Below, piece by piece: positions 45,985 through 55,890 of a stretch of 64,000 nucleotides of DNA; position 1 is the stretch's first letter, and every line of letters begins with the position of its first letter. Location of the stretch: the NCBI GenBank assembly GCA_016197365.1, contig JACPVS010000006.1, forward strand, positions 496,001 to 560,000. The letters are read 5' to 3'. The position numbers were made by a program, and so were the translations under genes. The stretch is from Mycolicibacterium cosmeticum. GTDB lineage: Bacteria; Actinomycetota; Actinomycetes; Mycobacteriales; Mycobacteriaceae. The notes under the pieces are model-generated. The model did not search any database and had not been told where the DNA came from. It saw nothing but the letters and a program-made list of their open reading frames with translations.

Positions 45985-47217
45985 TCAGCGGATCGCGCCG
46001 CACCCGTTCGAGGCCGGGGCACCCGCGAAACGCTGCGCCAGCCAGTCGACCTGACCGGCGAAGTCCAGGTCACCATGGCCTTTGTCGGGCTGGAAGTCCG
46101 CTGTCACCACGCCACCGATGGCGCAGGCCTGGCGCATCGCCGCTTCGGTCCAGCCCGGGGCGATGTACTCGTCCTTGCCTCCGTAGACCACGCTCATCGG
46201 CGCGGACAGCCGCTGCTGTGGCAGCGCCCAGGCCGCGAGGTAACCGCGCAGCCGGTCGGCCGCCTGCGGCGTCTGGGGCTTCACGTCGTCGGGCTGCAGC
46301 GCATTGATGACCGATTCCCGTTCGTGCACCTTGTCGCCGCTGCAGGCGGTCAGCACATCCCATTTCTCCGCGGCGATGCCGCGCCGGTAGTCGTCGCGGT
46401 TGATGTCCGGGTGCAGACGGGCCAACGACTCGACGATCACCACCAGGGTCGGCATCTGCTCACGGGTCAACTTGTCCTGCAGTGCCAGGTCGACCAGGCC
46501 TGCGACGTCGGCAGCCGGCGCCAGCGCCACCACGCCGACGGGGCGCATCTCCGGCGCATAGGTCGCGGCCTGCTCCCCCGCGCCCCACGCCGCGCCGCCA
46601 CCCTGTGAACCACCGAGCGCCGCCCAGCGTTCGGAGACGCCCTCGAACGTGCGTCGGATCGCCCGCACCGAGTCGATGAGGTTCAGACCGGCAGTGCGCG
46701 CATCGAGGTACGGATGCACCCCGGCGAATCCCAGACCCTGGTAGTCAGCCATGGTCACGGCATACCCGGCGGCCACCAGGTTGGTCACCCAGGTGACGCT
46801 TCCCAGCAGGGACGGTGACAGCGACGGGCCGCACGGCTCGTCGATGCCCAAGGTGCCGTGCCCGTAGGCGATCACCGGCCAGCCGTCGGGCGGCGGGGTA
46901 CCACCGGGCGTGAAGACGGCGCCGGACACCTCGGTCGGAGCGCCCGTGTCACCTTCGGTGGAGCGGTAGACCACCCGTGCCGCGCGAATCGGCGGGCCCG
47001 TGATGCGGCGGCTGAACGCGGGCATGGTGACGGCGCTGACCAGCGTCCCCGGCCCGCTGCCGCTGAGGTCGGCGGTGGCGATCGGCTGCGCGTCCTCGGA
47101 GCCGGCGGTCATCCCGAGAAGCTCCCGTACCGGTGGGGAAACCGCCACCACCAGTCCCGCGGTCAACACGACGACGGCGCCGATCACCGCGGCCCACAAC
47201 CATTTCCGGCGCGTCAA
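45985..47217 (-). CDS. Secretory-lipase-family protein, cluster copy 2
   Basis: A 410-residue exported hydrolase with a signal or anchor at about 7-27 (WAAVIGAVVVLTAGLVVAV). Triad: Ser in LGGSQGGGAAW, Asp in YGGKDEYIAPGW, His in PDKGHGDLDF. It is closest to copy 1: both have HGTLGIDEPCGPS- and DYQGLG/DYEGLG-type blocks and NRDDYRR or NRDDFRR. The ATG overlaps the stop of the acyltransferase-3 gene (ATGA), so it is made together with an O-acyltransferase. Confidence 0.86.
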   Translation of the reverse strand: MTRRKWLWAAVIGAVVVLTAGLVVAVSPPVRELLGMTAGSEDAQPIATADLSGSGPGTLVSAVTMPAFSRRITGPPIRAARVVYRSTEGDTGAPTEVSGAVFTPGGTPPPDGWPVIAYGHGTLGIDEPCGPSLSPSLLGSVTWVTNLVAAGYAVTMADYQGLGFAGVHPYLDARTAGLNLIDSVRAIRRTFEGVSERWAALGGSQGGGAAWGAGEQAATYAPEMRPVGVVALAPAADVAGLVDLALQDKLTREQMPTLVVIVESLARLHPDINRDDYRRGIAAEKWDVLTACSGDKVHERESVINALQPDDVKPQTPQAADRLRGYLAAWALPQQRLSAPMSVVYGGKDEYIAPGWTEAAMRQACAIGGVVTADFQPDKGHGDLDFAGQVDWLAQRFAGAPASNGCGAIR

Positions 47218-48506
47218 CGTTTCTTGAATCTCTTTGCCAGATCCAGCCCGGGCTTCTCCACGAGGTAGTACGAGACGGTGGCCACCGCAAGGGTGACAAC
47301 GCTCACCAGAGCCATGTTTCGGAGCATGCCGCCCCAGCTGTCACCGGCGGCCAGGTTGTACCGCCCCAGCAACAACAACATCGGGTAGTGCCACAGGTAC
47401 ACCGACATCGAGATCAGCCCGATGAAGTAGAACGGCCGGGCATCGATCCAGCGGGCCAGTCTCGATGGGGCGCCCCAGGACAGCGGCAGGATGACCATCA
47501 CGATGAACAACGCAGACACGATTCCGAGCACGCCGTAACCGAACGCACTCTGATCTTTGACCAGGATCAGCGTCAGCACCCCGAACACCGGGATCGCGAG
47601 GATCGCGGCCCGATGGATCCACTTGGCCGCCCGCTCGCCGATGACCGCCTGTTCGATCGCGACGAACAGGATGGCCGCGAGCATGCCGTACGCGAACAGG
47701 TCGGCATTGGTGAGCATGCTGCGGCTGAACACCGCCGCGAGGTTGGGGCCCCAGTTCTGCAGCCAGATGTCCGGCATGTACTGACCGCCGTCGGGCGTGA
47801 AGTTGTGCACGTTGACATGCGCGTACACCCACGGGGTCAGGGCCCGGCCGATGTAGGCGATCACCAGCAGGATCGCCGGGGCCACCAACGCGAGCTTCAA
47901 CGGATCCACATTCAGACGCCGGCGCAGCGCGAAGATCAACACTCCCAGCAGTGGCAGCGACAGATAGAACGCGATCTCCAGCGTCAACGACCAGGACGGG
48001 TTGATCCCGGTCTGGACGTAGTCGGGGATGTAGGTCTGCACCAGTGTCAGGTTCGCCAGCAGCTTGCCCGGATCGGTGATCATCCCGGTTCCGTGCTGGG
48101 TGCTCGGCAGCTGGGTCGTCGGGTTGTCGATGTACACCGCGCGGAGCACGAAGTTGCAGATCAAGAAGATGACCACGTAACCCGGGAAGACCCGGAACAC
48201 CCGGTGCAGGAAGTACTGGCGCGTGTCGGGCATCTCCCCGTTCGGCTTGGTCAACCGGCGCACGTACGGGAGGAACAGCAGGAAACCACTGAGCACGAAG
48301 AACAGGATCAGCGCCAGCCCCAGTACGTCCAGGAAGGCCTTGTGGTGGGTGACCGGCGTGTAGAACTCGCCGACGTGCCCGACCACGACCGCCAGACAAC
48401 CCAGTCCGCGGATGCCGTCGAGCCCGATGACTCGCCGGTGCGTCGGTGAACTCGCGATCACCTGGGATTCGATAGGCAGCTCGGCCTCGGCTTTTTCGCT
48501 CATCAT
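47214..48506 (-). CDS. Acyltransferase-3 (OafA-like) membrane protein
   Basis: A 430-residue integral-membrane O-acyltransferase with about ten helices. Conserved family features are RVIGLDGIRGLGCLAVVVGH, the FFVLSGFLLFLPYVRR block with catalytic His and Arg, FLHRVFRVFPGYVV, and SWSLTLEIAFYLSLPLLG. Such proteins acylate exported sugars. It is coupled at both ends to secretory-lipase genes (overlaps of 4 bp), which suggests that acyl groups on a surface glycan are both added and handled by this cluster. Confidence 0.92.
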   Translation of the reverse strand: MMSEKAEAELPIESQVIASSPTHRRVIGLDGIRGLGCLAVVVGHVGEFYTPVTHHKAFLDVLGLALILFFVLSGFLLFLPYVRRLTKPNGEMPDTRQYFLHRVFRVFPGYVVIFLICNFVLRAVYIDNPTTQLPSTQHGTGMITDPGKLLANLTLVQTYIPDYVQTGINPSWSLTLEIAFYLSLPLLGVLIFALRRRLNVDPLKLALVAPAILLVIAYIGRALTPWVYAHVNVHNFTPDGGQYMPDIWLQNWGPNLAAVFSRSMLTNADLFAYGMLAAILFVAIEQAVIGERAAKWIHRAAILAIPVFGVLTLILVKDQSAFGYGVLGIVSALFIVMVILPLSWGAPSRLARWIDARPFYFIGLISMSVYLWHYPMLLLLGRYNLAAGDSWGGMLRNMALVSVVTLAVATVSYYLVEKPGLDLAKRFKKR

Positions 48507-49780
48507 TCAGGCAGCGTCAGCTGGGGCACCTTGCGGATGGACGGGCCACCCTCGATGGTGCAGGTGCTGGCCGGCGGATCGCCCCTGAACCTCTGCTGGA
48601 TCCAGTCGAGCGCCTCGGTCGGATCGAAGTCACCGTGGCCACGTCCGACCGCGACGAAGGACGCGACGATGCTGCCCATGTCGCAGGCGCGCTGCACGGC
48701 GGCATCCGTCCAGGCCACCGGGATCAGCTGATCCTGGTCTCCCTGGAGCACCAGGAACGGCACGGTCGCCGGTGCGCGGGGCAGCCCGCTCATCTGGATC
48801 AGATACGTGCGCAGCTGGTCGGCGGCGGCTTGACTGGCCGGACGCAGGTCGCCGGGCGGCAGTGCGCCGGCCACCTCGAGACGCTTCTCGGCCGAATCCG
48901 CCGAACAGCCCGACAACAGCGACCAGTTCGCCTCGGCACCGCCGCGGCGGTAGTCATCCAGGTTGAGATCGGGATGCTCGGTTTTCAGCGTCGTCAGGAG
49001 CAACGCCATCGCGATCACCTGCGCCGGCGTCAGCGCATCCGTCATCGCCAGGTCGGCCAGACCGGCGATGTCGGCGGCCGGCGACACGCTGACGGAGCCG
49101 ACCAGGTTGAGGTCCGGGTTGGAGTAGGTGGCGTTGAGCTCGTTGGCGGCCCAGGAGGCCTGGCCGCCCTGCGACACCCCGAAGGCGACCCACTTGTCCG
49201 AGGCGTCCGGCAGGAGCTTGCGGGTGGCACGTGCGGCGTCGATCATGTTGTAGCCCGCGGTGGTGGCATCGAGATACGGGTGGTAGCCGGTGTTCGTGCC
49301 CAGCCCCTGGTAGTCGGGGACCACCATGACATAACCCAGCAGCAACAACGCGCGGATGGCATCGGCGGCCCCGGACAACGACGGCGACAGCGACGGCGCG
49401 CAGTCCGATTGGATGCCGACCGTGCCGTGGCCGTAGACGATGACCGGCCAGCCGCCCTCGGGCGCCTGCCCGAGCGGCTCGAAGACGCTGCCGGTGACGG
49501 TCTGGAGGCTGCCGTCGATGCCGGAGGTGGAGACGTAACTGATCCGCGCCGCCACCTCGGCGGCCCGGGTGATCCGGCGGTCGACGACGGGCAGCGTGAT
49601 CGCGCTGCGCAGGGTTCCGGGACCCTGGCCGGAGTAATCCGCGGGCAGGGGCAGTTCCTGCTCGGCAGGCGACTTCGCGGGCGCTTCGGCGGCCTTGGTA
49701 TTGCTACAGCCGGTCAACACCATCATCAAGGCGAGCACGCCTGCCAGCACGGCACGCGCAGCGGTCCTCGCAGATTTCAC
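48503..49780 (-). CDS. Secretory-lipase-family lipoprotein, cluster copy 3
   Basis: A 425-residue hydrolase with a lipoprotein signal (ALMMVLTGCSN, Cys near 25). Triad: Ser in FGVSQGGQASW, Asp in QGDQDQLIPVAW, His in VGRGHGDFDP. The GTG at 49780 has AGGAG upstream. It overlaps the acyltransferase-3 gene and is 7 bp after the Wzz-like gene. The lipid anchor places it on the outer face of the plasma membrane, where an undecaprenyl- or decaprenyl-linked or nascent glycan would appear. Confidence 0.87.
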   Translation of the reverse strand: MKSARTAARAVLAGVLALMMVLTGCSNTKAAEAPAKSPAEQELPLPADYSGQGPGTLRSAITLPVVDRRITRAAEVAARISYVSTSGIDGSLQTVTGSVFEPLGQAPEGGWPVIVYGHGTVGIQSDCAPSLSPSLSGAADAIRALLLLGYVMVVPDYQGLGTNTGYHPYLDATTAGYNMIDAARATRKLLPDASDKWVAFGVSQGGQASWAANELNATYSNPDLNLVGSVSVSPAADIAGLADLAMTDALTPAQVIAMALLLTTLKTEHPDLNLDDYRRGGAEANWSLLSGCSADSAEKRLEVAGALPPGDLRPASQAAADQLRTYLIQMSGLPRAPATVPFLVLQGDQDQLIPVAWTDAAVQRACDMGSIVASFVAVGRGHGDFDPTEALDWIQQRFRGDPPASTCTIEGGPSIRKVPQLTLPE

Positions 49781-49787
49781 AAAGCTC

Positions 49788-50516
49788 CTACGTGTTCCGT
49801 CGCGTTGCAAGTTTGACAATGTAATCCAGCTGCCCGCGGGTCGCCAGGGTGCCACGGATGATCTCGACCGCCAGCATGATCAACACGCTGATGGCGAATC
49901 CGACGCCCGCCCCGGTCGCCAACGGCGCCAGTATCGGTTTCGGCACCAATTGTGCCGTTTTGGCGACGCCTACCGGCAGCAATTCGGTAAGTGGACCCTT
50001 GTATTGGATGTCGTCGTTGAACTTGGACTCATACCAATCCAGTTCCTTCGACAGCGCCACCAGATTGCTCCCGACGGCGTTCGCCTCGTTGATCGCGACG
50101 TCCGGGTTCGCGTTGGTGACGGTGATGCGCAGCAGGACCGAATTCGCCCGGCCCCGCAGATCCGCGCCGCCCGGCGTCCATTCGGCGGTGACCCGGGAGG
50201 CGAGGTCCTCCGGGGTCTCCGCCGAGTTGAGTGCCTGCACGGCCCGCTGCGCGACCAACCGTGATTTCGCCAGCTCGACATAGCTGGGCATGCGCAGCTT
50301 CGCACCCATGCCGCCGTAGTACAGCGCGAACGTACTCGGGTCACCCGCCACCGAGGCGAAGGCCAGGGAGGAGGCGGTGTAGCTGGGCGGGCGCTGCTGG
50401 ACCGCGAAGACGGCAGCGCCTGCCGACAGCAGCGTGGCCACCAGGATCATCGGCCACACCCGGGCCAACATCAGCGCATAGTCGCGCAGCCGAGGGACAT
50501 CGACCGGGGTTCTCAC
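49788..50516 (-). CDS. Wzz-like chain-length / co-polymerase membrane protein
   Basis: A 242-residue protein with two membrane helices, at about 19-39 and 196-220 (PLATGAGVGFAISVLIMLAV), enclosing a helical extracytoplasmic domain; this is the Wzz/PCP topology. No kinase domain is attached. It probably regulates chain length or export with the Wzz-kinase homologue at 51810. The GTG start overlaps the stop of lipase copy 4 (GTGA). Confidence 0.83.
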   Translation of the reverse strand: MRTPVDVPRLRDYALMLARVWPMILVATLLSAGAAVFAVQQRPPSYTASSLAFASVAGDPSTFALYYGGMGAKLRMPSYVELAKSRLVAQRAVQALNSAETPEDLASRVTAEWTPGGADLRGRANSVLLRITVTNANPDVAINEANAVGSNLVALSKELDWYESKFNDDIQYKGPLTELLPVGVAKTAQLVPKPILAPLATGAGVGFAISVLIMLAVEIIRGTLATRGQLDYIVKLATRRNT

Positions 50517-51805
50517 TTGGGCTGCTGCGCCTTCTGCCAGTCCGCGCAGTTGCTCGGCGGGGCCGGAACGCCCGACAGCCGGTCGTTGAGCCAGCCCATC
50601 ACGAACGCCTGGTCGAGGTCCGCGTGCCCTTTACCCGGATCTTTTTTGATCTCCACGTTGCTGCCCGCCGCGCAGGCGCGGTTGAGCGCCCCCTCGAACC
50701 AGGCCTGGTTGACCAGACCGTCCTGGGTGCCGTAGGCGACCACCAATGGGGTCTCGATGCGCTGATTGCTGGGCACCGCGCGCGCCGCGAGCTGCTCACG
50801 CAGCCACACCACGTCTTCGTAGGTCCTGGGTTTCAGGTCGGCATTGGTCATCGTCCGCCACACTTGGCCGACCTGGTCGAAGTCCGTCGGGATGCAGTTG
50901 AGGATCAGGTCCCAGTTCGCCGCGGTGACCCCGGACCGGAAGTCGTCCAGGTTCATGTCCGGGTTGAACCACTTGAGCGACTGCAGGGCGTACACCATGG
51001 TGACCCGCTGCTCGTTGGTCAGCGTCTCGTTCCACGCCGCGTCCGCCAGACCGGACATGTCGGCCGCCGGTGCCATCGAGATGCTGCCCAGCAGGTTCAG
51101 GCCCTTGCCGTATTGCTCGGCCTCCTCGGCGGCCGCCCACACGGCGAGGCCACCGGCCGAGTGCCCGTACGTCATCCACTTGTCGCTGATGTCGGCGCCG
51201 ATCCGCCGCGCCGCCCGCACCGAGTCGATGATGTTGTAGCCGTAGGTCTTTGCGTCCAGGAACGGGTGGGCGTACCCCTTCACCCCGGAGCCCTGGAAGT
51301 CGCTCGCCGTGACGGCGTAGCCGGCCTTGATGAACTGGTCGATGGACCAGGCCTGCTTCGGCAGGTTCGGGAACAAGCTGGATGCGCACTTGTAGAGCAC
51401 ACCCTTGGTGCCCTGCCCGAAGCCGATGACGGGCCAGCCACCCTTGGGCGGAACGCCTGCCGGGATGGCGATGGCGGCGGACACCTGCGTGGGAGTGCCG
51501 TCGATCCCCGAGGTCGACCGGTACACCACCCGCATATAGGTGGCGCCGTCCTCGTCGAGCAGTTCTGCGCCGCCCTTGATCGGCTCGACCGAGACCAGGG
51601 ACCCGGGTCCGTCGTCCGTCATGTCCGCGGGCGCCAACTCCGGCTTGCCCTCGAAGGCCGGCGCGAACGTCTTGATCGCCGGGGCGGCGTGCGGCGGCGC
51701 GTCCTGGCGGGGCTGCTCCGCCGAGCACGCGCTGACCGATCCGGCCACCACGAGCACGGTGGCGGCACCGGCCAGCAGTGCCGTCACCCGTCCCAACGAC
51801 TGCAT
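50513..51805 (-). CDS. Secretory-lipase-family lipoprotein, cluster copy 4
   Basis: A 430-residue hydrolase with a lipoprotein signal (GAATVLVVAGSVSACSAE, Cys near 27). Triad: Ser in YGHSAGGLAVW, Asp in YGTQDGLVNQAW, His in PGKGHADLDQ. The ATG at 51805 follows CCGGAG and begins 4 bp after the Wzz-kinase gene, so it is coupled between the two Wzz-like genes. An upstream start at 51862 would lie inside the kinase gene. It is the most divergent of the four copies (HSAGG instead of SQGG). Confidence 0.86.
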   Translation of the reverse strand: MQSLGRVTALLAGAATVLVVAGSVSACSAEQPRQDAPPHAAPAIKTFAPAFEGKPELAPADMTDDGPGSLVSVEPIKGGAELLDEDGATYMRVVYRSTSGIDGTPTQVSAAIAIPAGVPPKGGWPVIGFGQGTKGVLYKCASSLFPNLPKQAWSIDQFIKAGYAVTASDFQGSGVKGYAHPFLDAKTYGYNIIDSVRAARRIGADISDKWMTYGHSAGGLAVWAAAEEAEQYGKGLNLLGSISMAPAADMSGLADAAWNETLTNEQRVTMVYALQSLKWFNPDMNLDDFRSGVTAANWDLILNCIPTDFDQVGQVWRTMTNADLKPRTYEDVVWLREQLAARAVPSNQRIETPLVVAYGTQDGLVNQAWFEGALNRACAAGSNVEIKKDPGKGHADLDQAFVMGWLNDRLSGVPAPPSNCADWQKAQQPK

Positions 51806-51809
51806 CGGT

Positions 51810-53234
51810 TTACTCCGGTTGTCCCAGTTGAGCGCGGTGGCGTGACGAACGCGCTTCCGCATCCGCCGGGACGGTCACCGGGGCATCGGTCGTGCGCTCG
51901 GCACGATCGCCCCGGCTCGCCGGCTCACCCGTCGCCGCCACGCCGATGAGCTCGACGTGGGCGTTCTCCAGGATGCCCAACGCCTTGCGCAACCCGGCGG
52001 CCTTGGTGTGGCCGATCCGGCCCAGCAGCAGCGCGCCGTCACCGAGGGCCGCGGGCACGGTCCCGTCGGAGTACTTGAGCAGCGGCGGGGTATCGATGAT
52101 CACGTAGTCGAAGTGGGCGCGCAGCTCTTCGATCACCTGGCCGGCCGCCTCGTCACCCCACAGCTGGCGACTGGTCGCGGGCAGTGGACCGGCCGGCAGT
52201 AACCGGAACTCGCCGACCTGGATGGTCGACTCGGCCAGGGTGGACTGCCGGTCGAGCAGGGTCGTCAGACCCCGATCGCCTGCCCGCGCCTGCTCGGCGT
52301 CGGAAAGGCCGAGCACCCGGGGAAGCGAAGGATCGACGAGGTCGCCGTCGACGAGCAGCACCGCGCGGCCGGCCTCGGCGAACACCGCGGCCAGGTCGGC
52401 GGCGGTAGTCGAACGGCCGTCCTGCGCCGACGGACTGGTGACCGCGATGACGCGCGGGTGATTCCCGCCCCGCCCGCGCGCGAACTGGATGTTGGTGCGC
52501 AATTCGCGCAGCCGCTCGACGGCGGCGCCGCCAGCGGCGAGATCGAGGACGCCATCGCCACCCTTGTGCTGCACGAGGGTGCCGATCAGCGCGCTGCCGG
52601 TGACGTCTTCGATGCGCTCACGACGGCGCACACGGGTGTCGGCGACACCGAGGATGCCTGCAAGGACGATGCCGATACCGAGGCCCGCCAGCGCACCCAG
52701 AAGGATGCGGGTCACCAGCCCCATCGATTTGACCGGGCTACCGTAACTCGCGTCATCGACGACAATGGCTCCGGCGGCCGACTCACCGCCGCGGCGCGAT
52801 GTCTCCAATTCAGCGGTGACCTTGACGAGTTGATCCGCAATGGCATTGGCATAAAGCTGAGCGGTGGCGGCATCGGAATCTGTCGCCGTAATGTCGAGCA
52901 ACACCGTTTGTGGTAGTGGAACCGCGGTGATCTTCGCCCGCAATTCATCGACGCTGATCGATGCTTTTGCCTGGTCGATTGCGCGTGCCGCAACCTGTTC
53001 ACTGGTGGCTAGCCCCGCATAGGAAAACACCCGTTCCTGAGAGAACAGATTGTTCTGGTAGGCGTCGCCGACCCCGGTCCCGCTCTGCGTGCTGACGAAA
53101 AGCCTTGCTGTAGAGGTGTACTCCTGTTTGGCGAGCTGGTGTGTCACAGCACCGATGCCGGCGCCGATCACCGCCGCAGCCAGGACCACCCACCACAGCC
53201 GGCAAAAAATCCGCACATAATCACCGACGGCCAA
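51810..53234 (-). CDS. Wzz/Wzc-like co-polymerase with degenerate tyrosine-kinase domain
   Basis: A 474-residue protein: helix at about 12-32, extracytoplasmic Wzz domain, helix at about 175-198, then a BY-kinase-type P-loop domain at 240-420. Walker A' (AVLLVDGDLVDP) and Walker B (YVIIDTPPLLKYSDG) are present, but the Walker A reads SAQDGRSTT, with Arg in place of the invariant Lys, and the C-terminus has no tyrosine cluster. It may therefore bind nucleotide poorly and act structurally. The start appears to be a TTG at 53234. It is divergent from the wzy gene and coupled to lipase copy 4. Confidence 0.86.
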   Translation of the reverse strand: MAVGDYVRIFCRLWWVVLAAAVIGAGIGAVTHQLAKQEYTSTARLFVSTQSGTGVGDAYQNNLFSQERVFSYAGLATSEQVAARAIDQAKASISVDELRAKITAVPLPQTVLLDITATDSDAATAQLYANAIADQLVKVTAELETSRRGGESAAGAIVVDDASYGSPVKSMGLVTRILLGALAGLGIGIVLAGILGVADTRVRRRERIEDVTGSALIGTLVQHKGGDGVLDLAAGGAAVERLRELRTNIQFARGRGGNHPRVIAVTSPSAQDGRSTTAADLAAVFAEAGRAVLLVDGDLVDPSLPRVLGLSDAEQARAGDRGLTTLLDRQSTLAESTIQVGEFRLLPAGPLPATSRQLWGDEAAGQVIEELRAHFDYVIIDTPPLLKYSDGTVPAALGDGALLLGRIGHTKAAGLRKALGILENAHVELIGVAATGEPASRGDRAERTTDAPVTVPADAEARSSRHRAQLGQPE

Positions 53235-53411
53235 CTGGGCACTCCGTTCGCTCTTGGGTCACCATGACGTCATCACGATAGCGTCCTCGCCTAGCAAAAC
53301 ACACCAGAGACACCGCCCGAGCCCACTCCCCCTGTGGCGATTTCAGCGAAGACAATGCGAGGATAGTTCGGTGCGAGAGGGACCGCAGATCTGGCAGGAG
53401 ATGAATCGACA

Positions 53412-54774
53412 TTGAAGCTGCCCGCATATTCACGAACTGAAATCTGTGCGGGAGCAGCCGCCTGCGTGCTCGGACCACTGGCCGCTGTCGCGGCCGTGCT
53501 GGGCGGCAAACTCGCCATCATGGCGATCGCCGGCCTGCTGGCCGTCGTCGTGGCCGTCTATGTCGGGATGCGTCATCCGCTGTGGCTGGTGTACGGCACC
53601 GTCATATTCGTCACGGCGTTCCCCTTCGGTTACTTCCCGGGCGTCCACCTGCCGATCTACCTCGTGCTCGGCTGCGGGTCGGTGCTGGCGTTCCTGCTCT
53701 ATCCACGCGCGATGCGACGCCGCTCACGGCTGATGACGGCCGTCCTGGTCTTGATCCTGATGTCGGCGCTGTCCATGATCGTGACCTTCTCCGCACCGGT
53801 GAACATCATGGATTTCGCCAAGTGGGGCATCGCCACGGGCTTCGTGTTCGTGCTGCTGGCACTGCCCAACGACCAGCTGCGCGGCGTCGGCCGGGCCATC
53901 GTGTACGCCTGCACATTCAGCGGCGTGATGGGTGCCGTCGCCGTGGCGCAGGGCACCACGAAATGGGTTTACGCACCCTTTTCGTTCATCGGTTATTACG
54001 CCGCCGACCGCTTCTACATCACCGGCGGTACACACGTGCTGCCCAAATCCGGTGTTCACCGGATGGCAGCGGGTGACCCTGATGACCGTGCTGTCGGTGT
54101 GCGTCGTGCTGACCCTGAGCCGCGCGGCCCTGTTCAGCGTCCTGGTCGGCATCGCGCTGGTCTTCATCTTCCACAACATGCGTTCGCGGGACCGCCAGGT
54201 CATCGTCATCACCCTGGTCGTCGGATTCGCTGCCGCCATGTCCATACCCGCGGTCCGTAAACGATTGATGGGCTCACTGGGCCAGAACGACGCCGGGGCG
54301 TCGGACCGCATCGCGGCGATCCGCGAATTCCCGATGCGCCTCGGTGACCACTGGATCTTCGGGCGCGGTTGGTCTCTACGCGAATTCAAGGACGGGCCTT
54401 ACGCTTTCACCGAGAACTTCGTGTCCAATGCCCCGTTGATCGCGGTGCACCGTGGCGGGCTGGTCGCCGGCTTGTCGTTCGTCGCGGTGATCATCATCGG
54501 GTGCGTGGTGGCCGCCAAACTGATCCGCAGCAACTCGCTGCCGCACGCGTTCTTCGGTGGGGTGTTCATGGCGTTCTCGATCATCGCCCTGAACCTGGAC
54601 CACCCGGTCGTGGTGATCGCGCAGATCGCCTTCCTCTACACGTTCTTCCTGGTGTTCCTGCAATACTCCGACGAGTTGCGCAAGGCCGGCGAGCTCGACT
54701 CACCTGAAGTGGCCGCACCGACAGTCAAACTCGTTGCGGCGCAAGCCCAGAAGCTACCCGCTGCGAGCACCTAG
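53412..54774 (+). pseudogene. Wzy/O-antigen ligase-like polymerase, frameshifted
   Basis: A polytopic membrane protein in two frames. From a TTG at 53412 the first frame has about six helices and reads to YITGGTHVLPKS near 54050. Sense then passes to another frame at VFTGWQRVTLMTVLSVC, which carries on through LTLSRAALFSVLVG and the WaaL/Wzy-type segment GRGWSLREF to the stop at 54774. Related proteins have a segment such as GTF-x2-PN and one helix between these points, so an internal deletion with frameshift is likely, not just one base. As it stands it cannot give a full polymerase. The 3' end overlaps the convergent glycosyltransferase gene by 21 bp. Confidence 0.72.
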
Positions 54775-55890
54775 CAGGTCGGTGACCGCCCTGTGCGGCC
54801 GGCGGTCGCGCCAGTAGGCCTGGTTCAGTCCGTAGAGCCGGTCCCCGGCCTCGGCCGCATCGGCGCTGTCCAGCAGGTACTTCCGGCACTGCTCGATGAA
54901 CGCGGCGTCCCCGTCGTACACGCCGAGCCCCAGGAGTTCCCCCAGAGAACCGACGGCCTCGGTGGTGCCCACCACGGGTAACCCCATCCGTGCCGCGTCC
55001 AGGATCTTCACCCGCACACCGCCCCCGGTTCGGATCGGCGCGATCATCGCCCGGCAGCTCCCCAGGAAGCCGGGCAGGTCGTCGACGAAGCCCAGATCCC
55101 GCACACCCGCCGGATACCGGGGCTCTGCAGCCTTGGCGGCCTTGGCCCCGATCACACACAATTCGGCACCGTCGATGCCCTCGGCGATCCGCGGCCACAG
55201 CCGCAACGCCTCTTCGAAGGCCTCCTGGTTCGGCGGCCAGTCCCGGGTGCCCATCAACACCAGCCGCCGGGGCGTCGACGACACCGCGACCTGATCCCCC
55301 GGCGGCAACGTGATGTCCATCCAGCGCGCATCCCGCACCCCGCGGTTGCGATAGAACTCCGCTTCCCCCGCGTCGAACGTGCCGACCGCATCGGCGGCCC
55401 GGGCCACCCTCAGTTCGTCCCGGAGCAACCGGCCGACCTGCAGCCGGCCCAGCGCCCCGCGGGTCGCCCGCCATACCAGCGATTCGCTCACGTGGGTGTT
55501 GACCACGAACCTCGACTTACCCAAACGTGAACTGCGCAAGAAGGATTCAGCCATGTAGCTGTGCTCGGCAACGTAGACGTCGGCGCCCGCGGCGTCGATG
55601 GCCGCGACCAGATCGTCGTTGTCGAACCGCGCGTGCACCAGGCTGCGCCGGGTCCGCGCGGCGTCGAGCAGCAGCCGCAGGGGCTGCACCCCCGACTTCG
55701 CCACCCGCACCAGCGGCACCCCGTCGAAGGCCAGCGTCCCCGCCGGTTCGTGGGACAGACAGATCACCGACACCTCGAACTCCGACGCCGCCAATTCCAG
55801 GAACAGGCGCGACAATTCGACGTCGCCGCCGTGGTCTGCCACCGGGTCCTTGGACAGCAGGAAACAGGCGGTGGGTTTTCGACCGGTCAT
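54754..55890 (-). CDS. Glycosyltransferase, GT4-like
   Basis: A 378-residue cytoplasmic glycosyltransferase with a GT-B fold. The donor-binding half contains LVLMGTRDWPPNQEAFEE, GFVDDLPGFLGSC and APIRTGGGVRVKILDAARMGLP, with the usual Glu replaced by TTEAVGSLGEL further on. It overlaps the flippase stop (ATGA). The sugar is unknown. It adds one residue of the repeat unit in the same operon as the flippase and the second GT4. Confidence 0.9.
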   Translation of the reverse strand: MTGRKPTACFLLSKDPVADHGGDVELSRLFLELAASEFEVSVICLSHEPAGTLAFDGVPLVRVAKSGVQPLRLLLDAARTRRSLVHARFDNDDLVAAIDAAGADVYVAEHSYMAESFLRSSRLGKSRFVVNTHVSESLVWRATRGALGRLQVGRLLRDELRVARAADAVGTFDAGEAEFYRNRGVRDARWMDITLPPGDQVAVSSTPRRLVLMGTRDWPPNQEAFEEALRLWPRIAEGIDGAELCVIGAKAAKAAEPRYPAGVRDLGFVDDLPGFLGSCRAMIAPIRTGGGVRVKILDAARMGLPVVGTTEAVGSLGELLGLGVYDGDAAFIEQCRKYLLDSADAAEAGDRLYGLNQAYWRDRRPHRAVTDLLGARSG

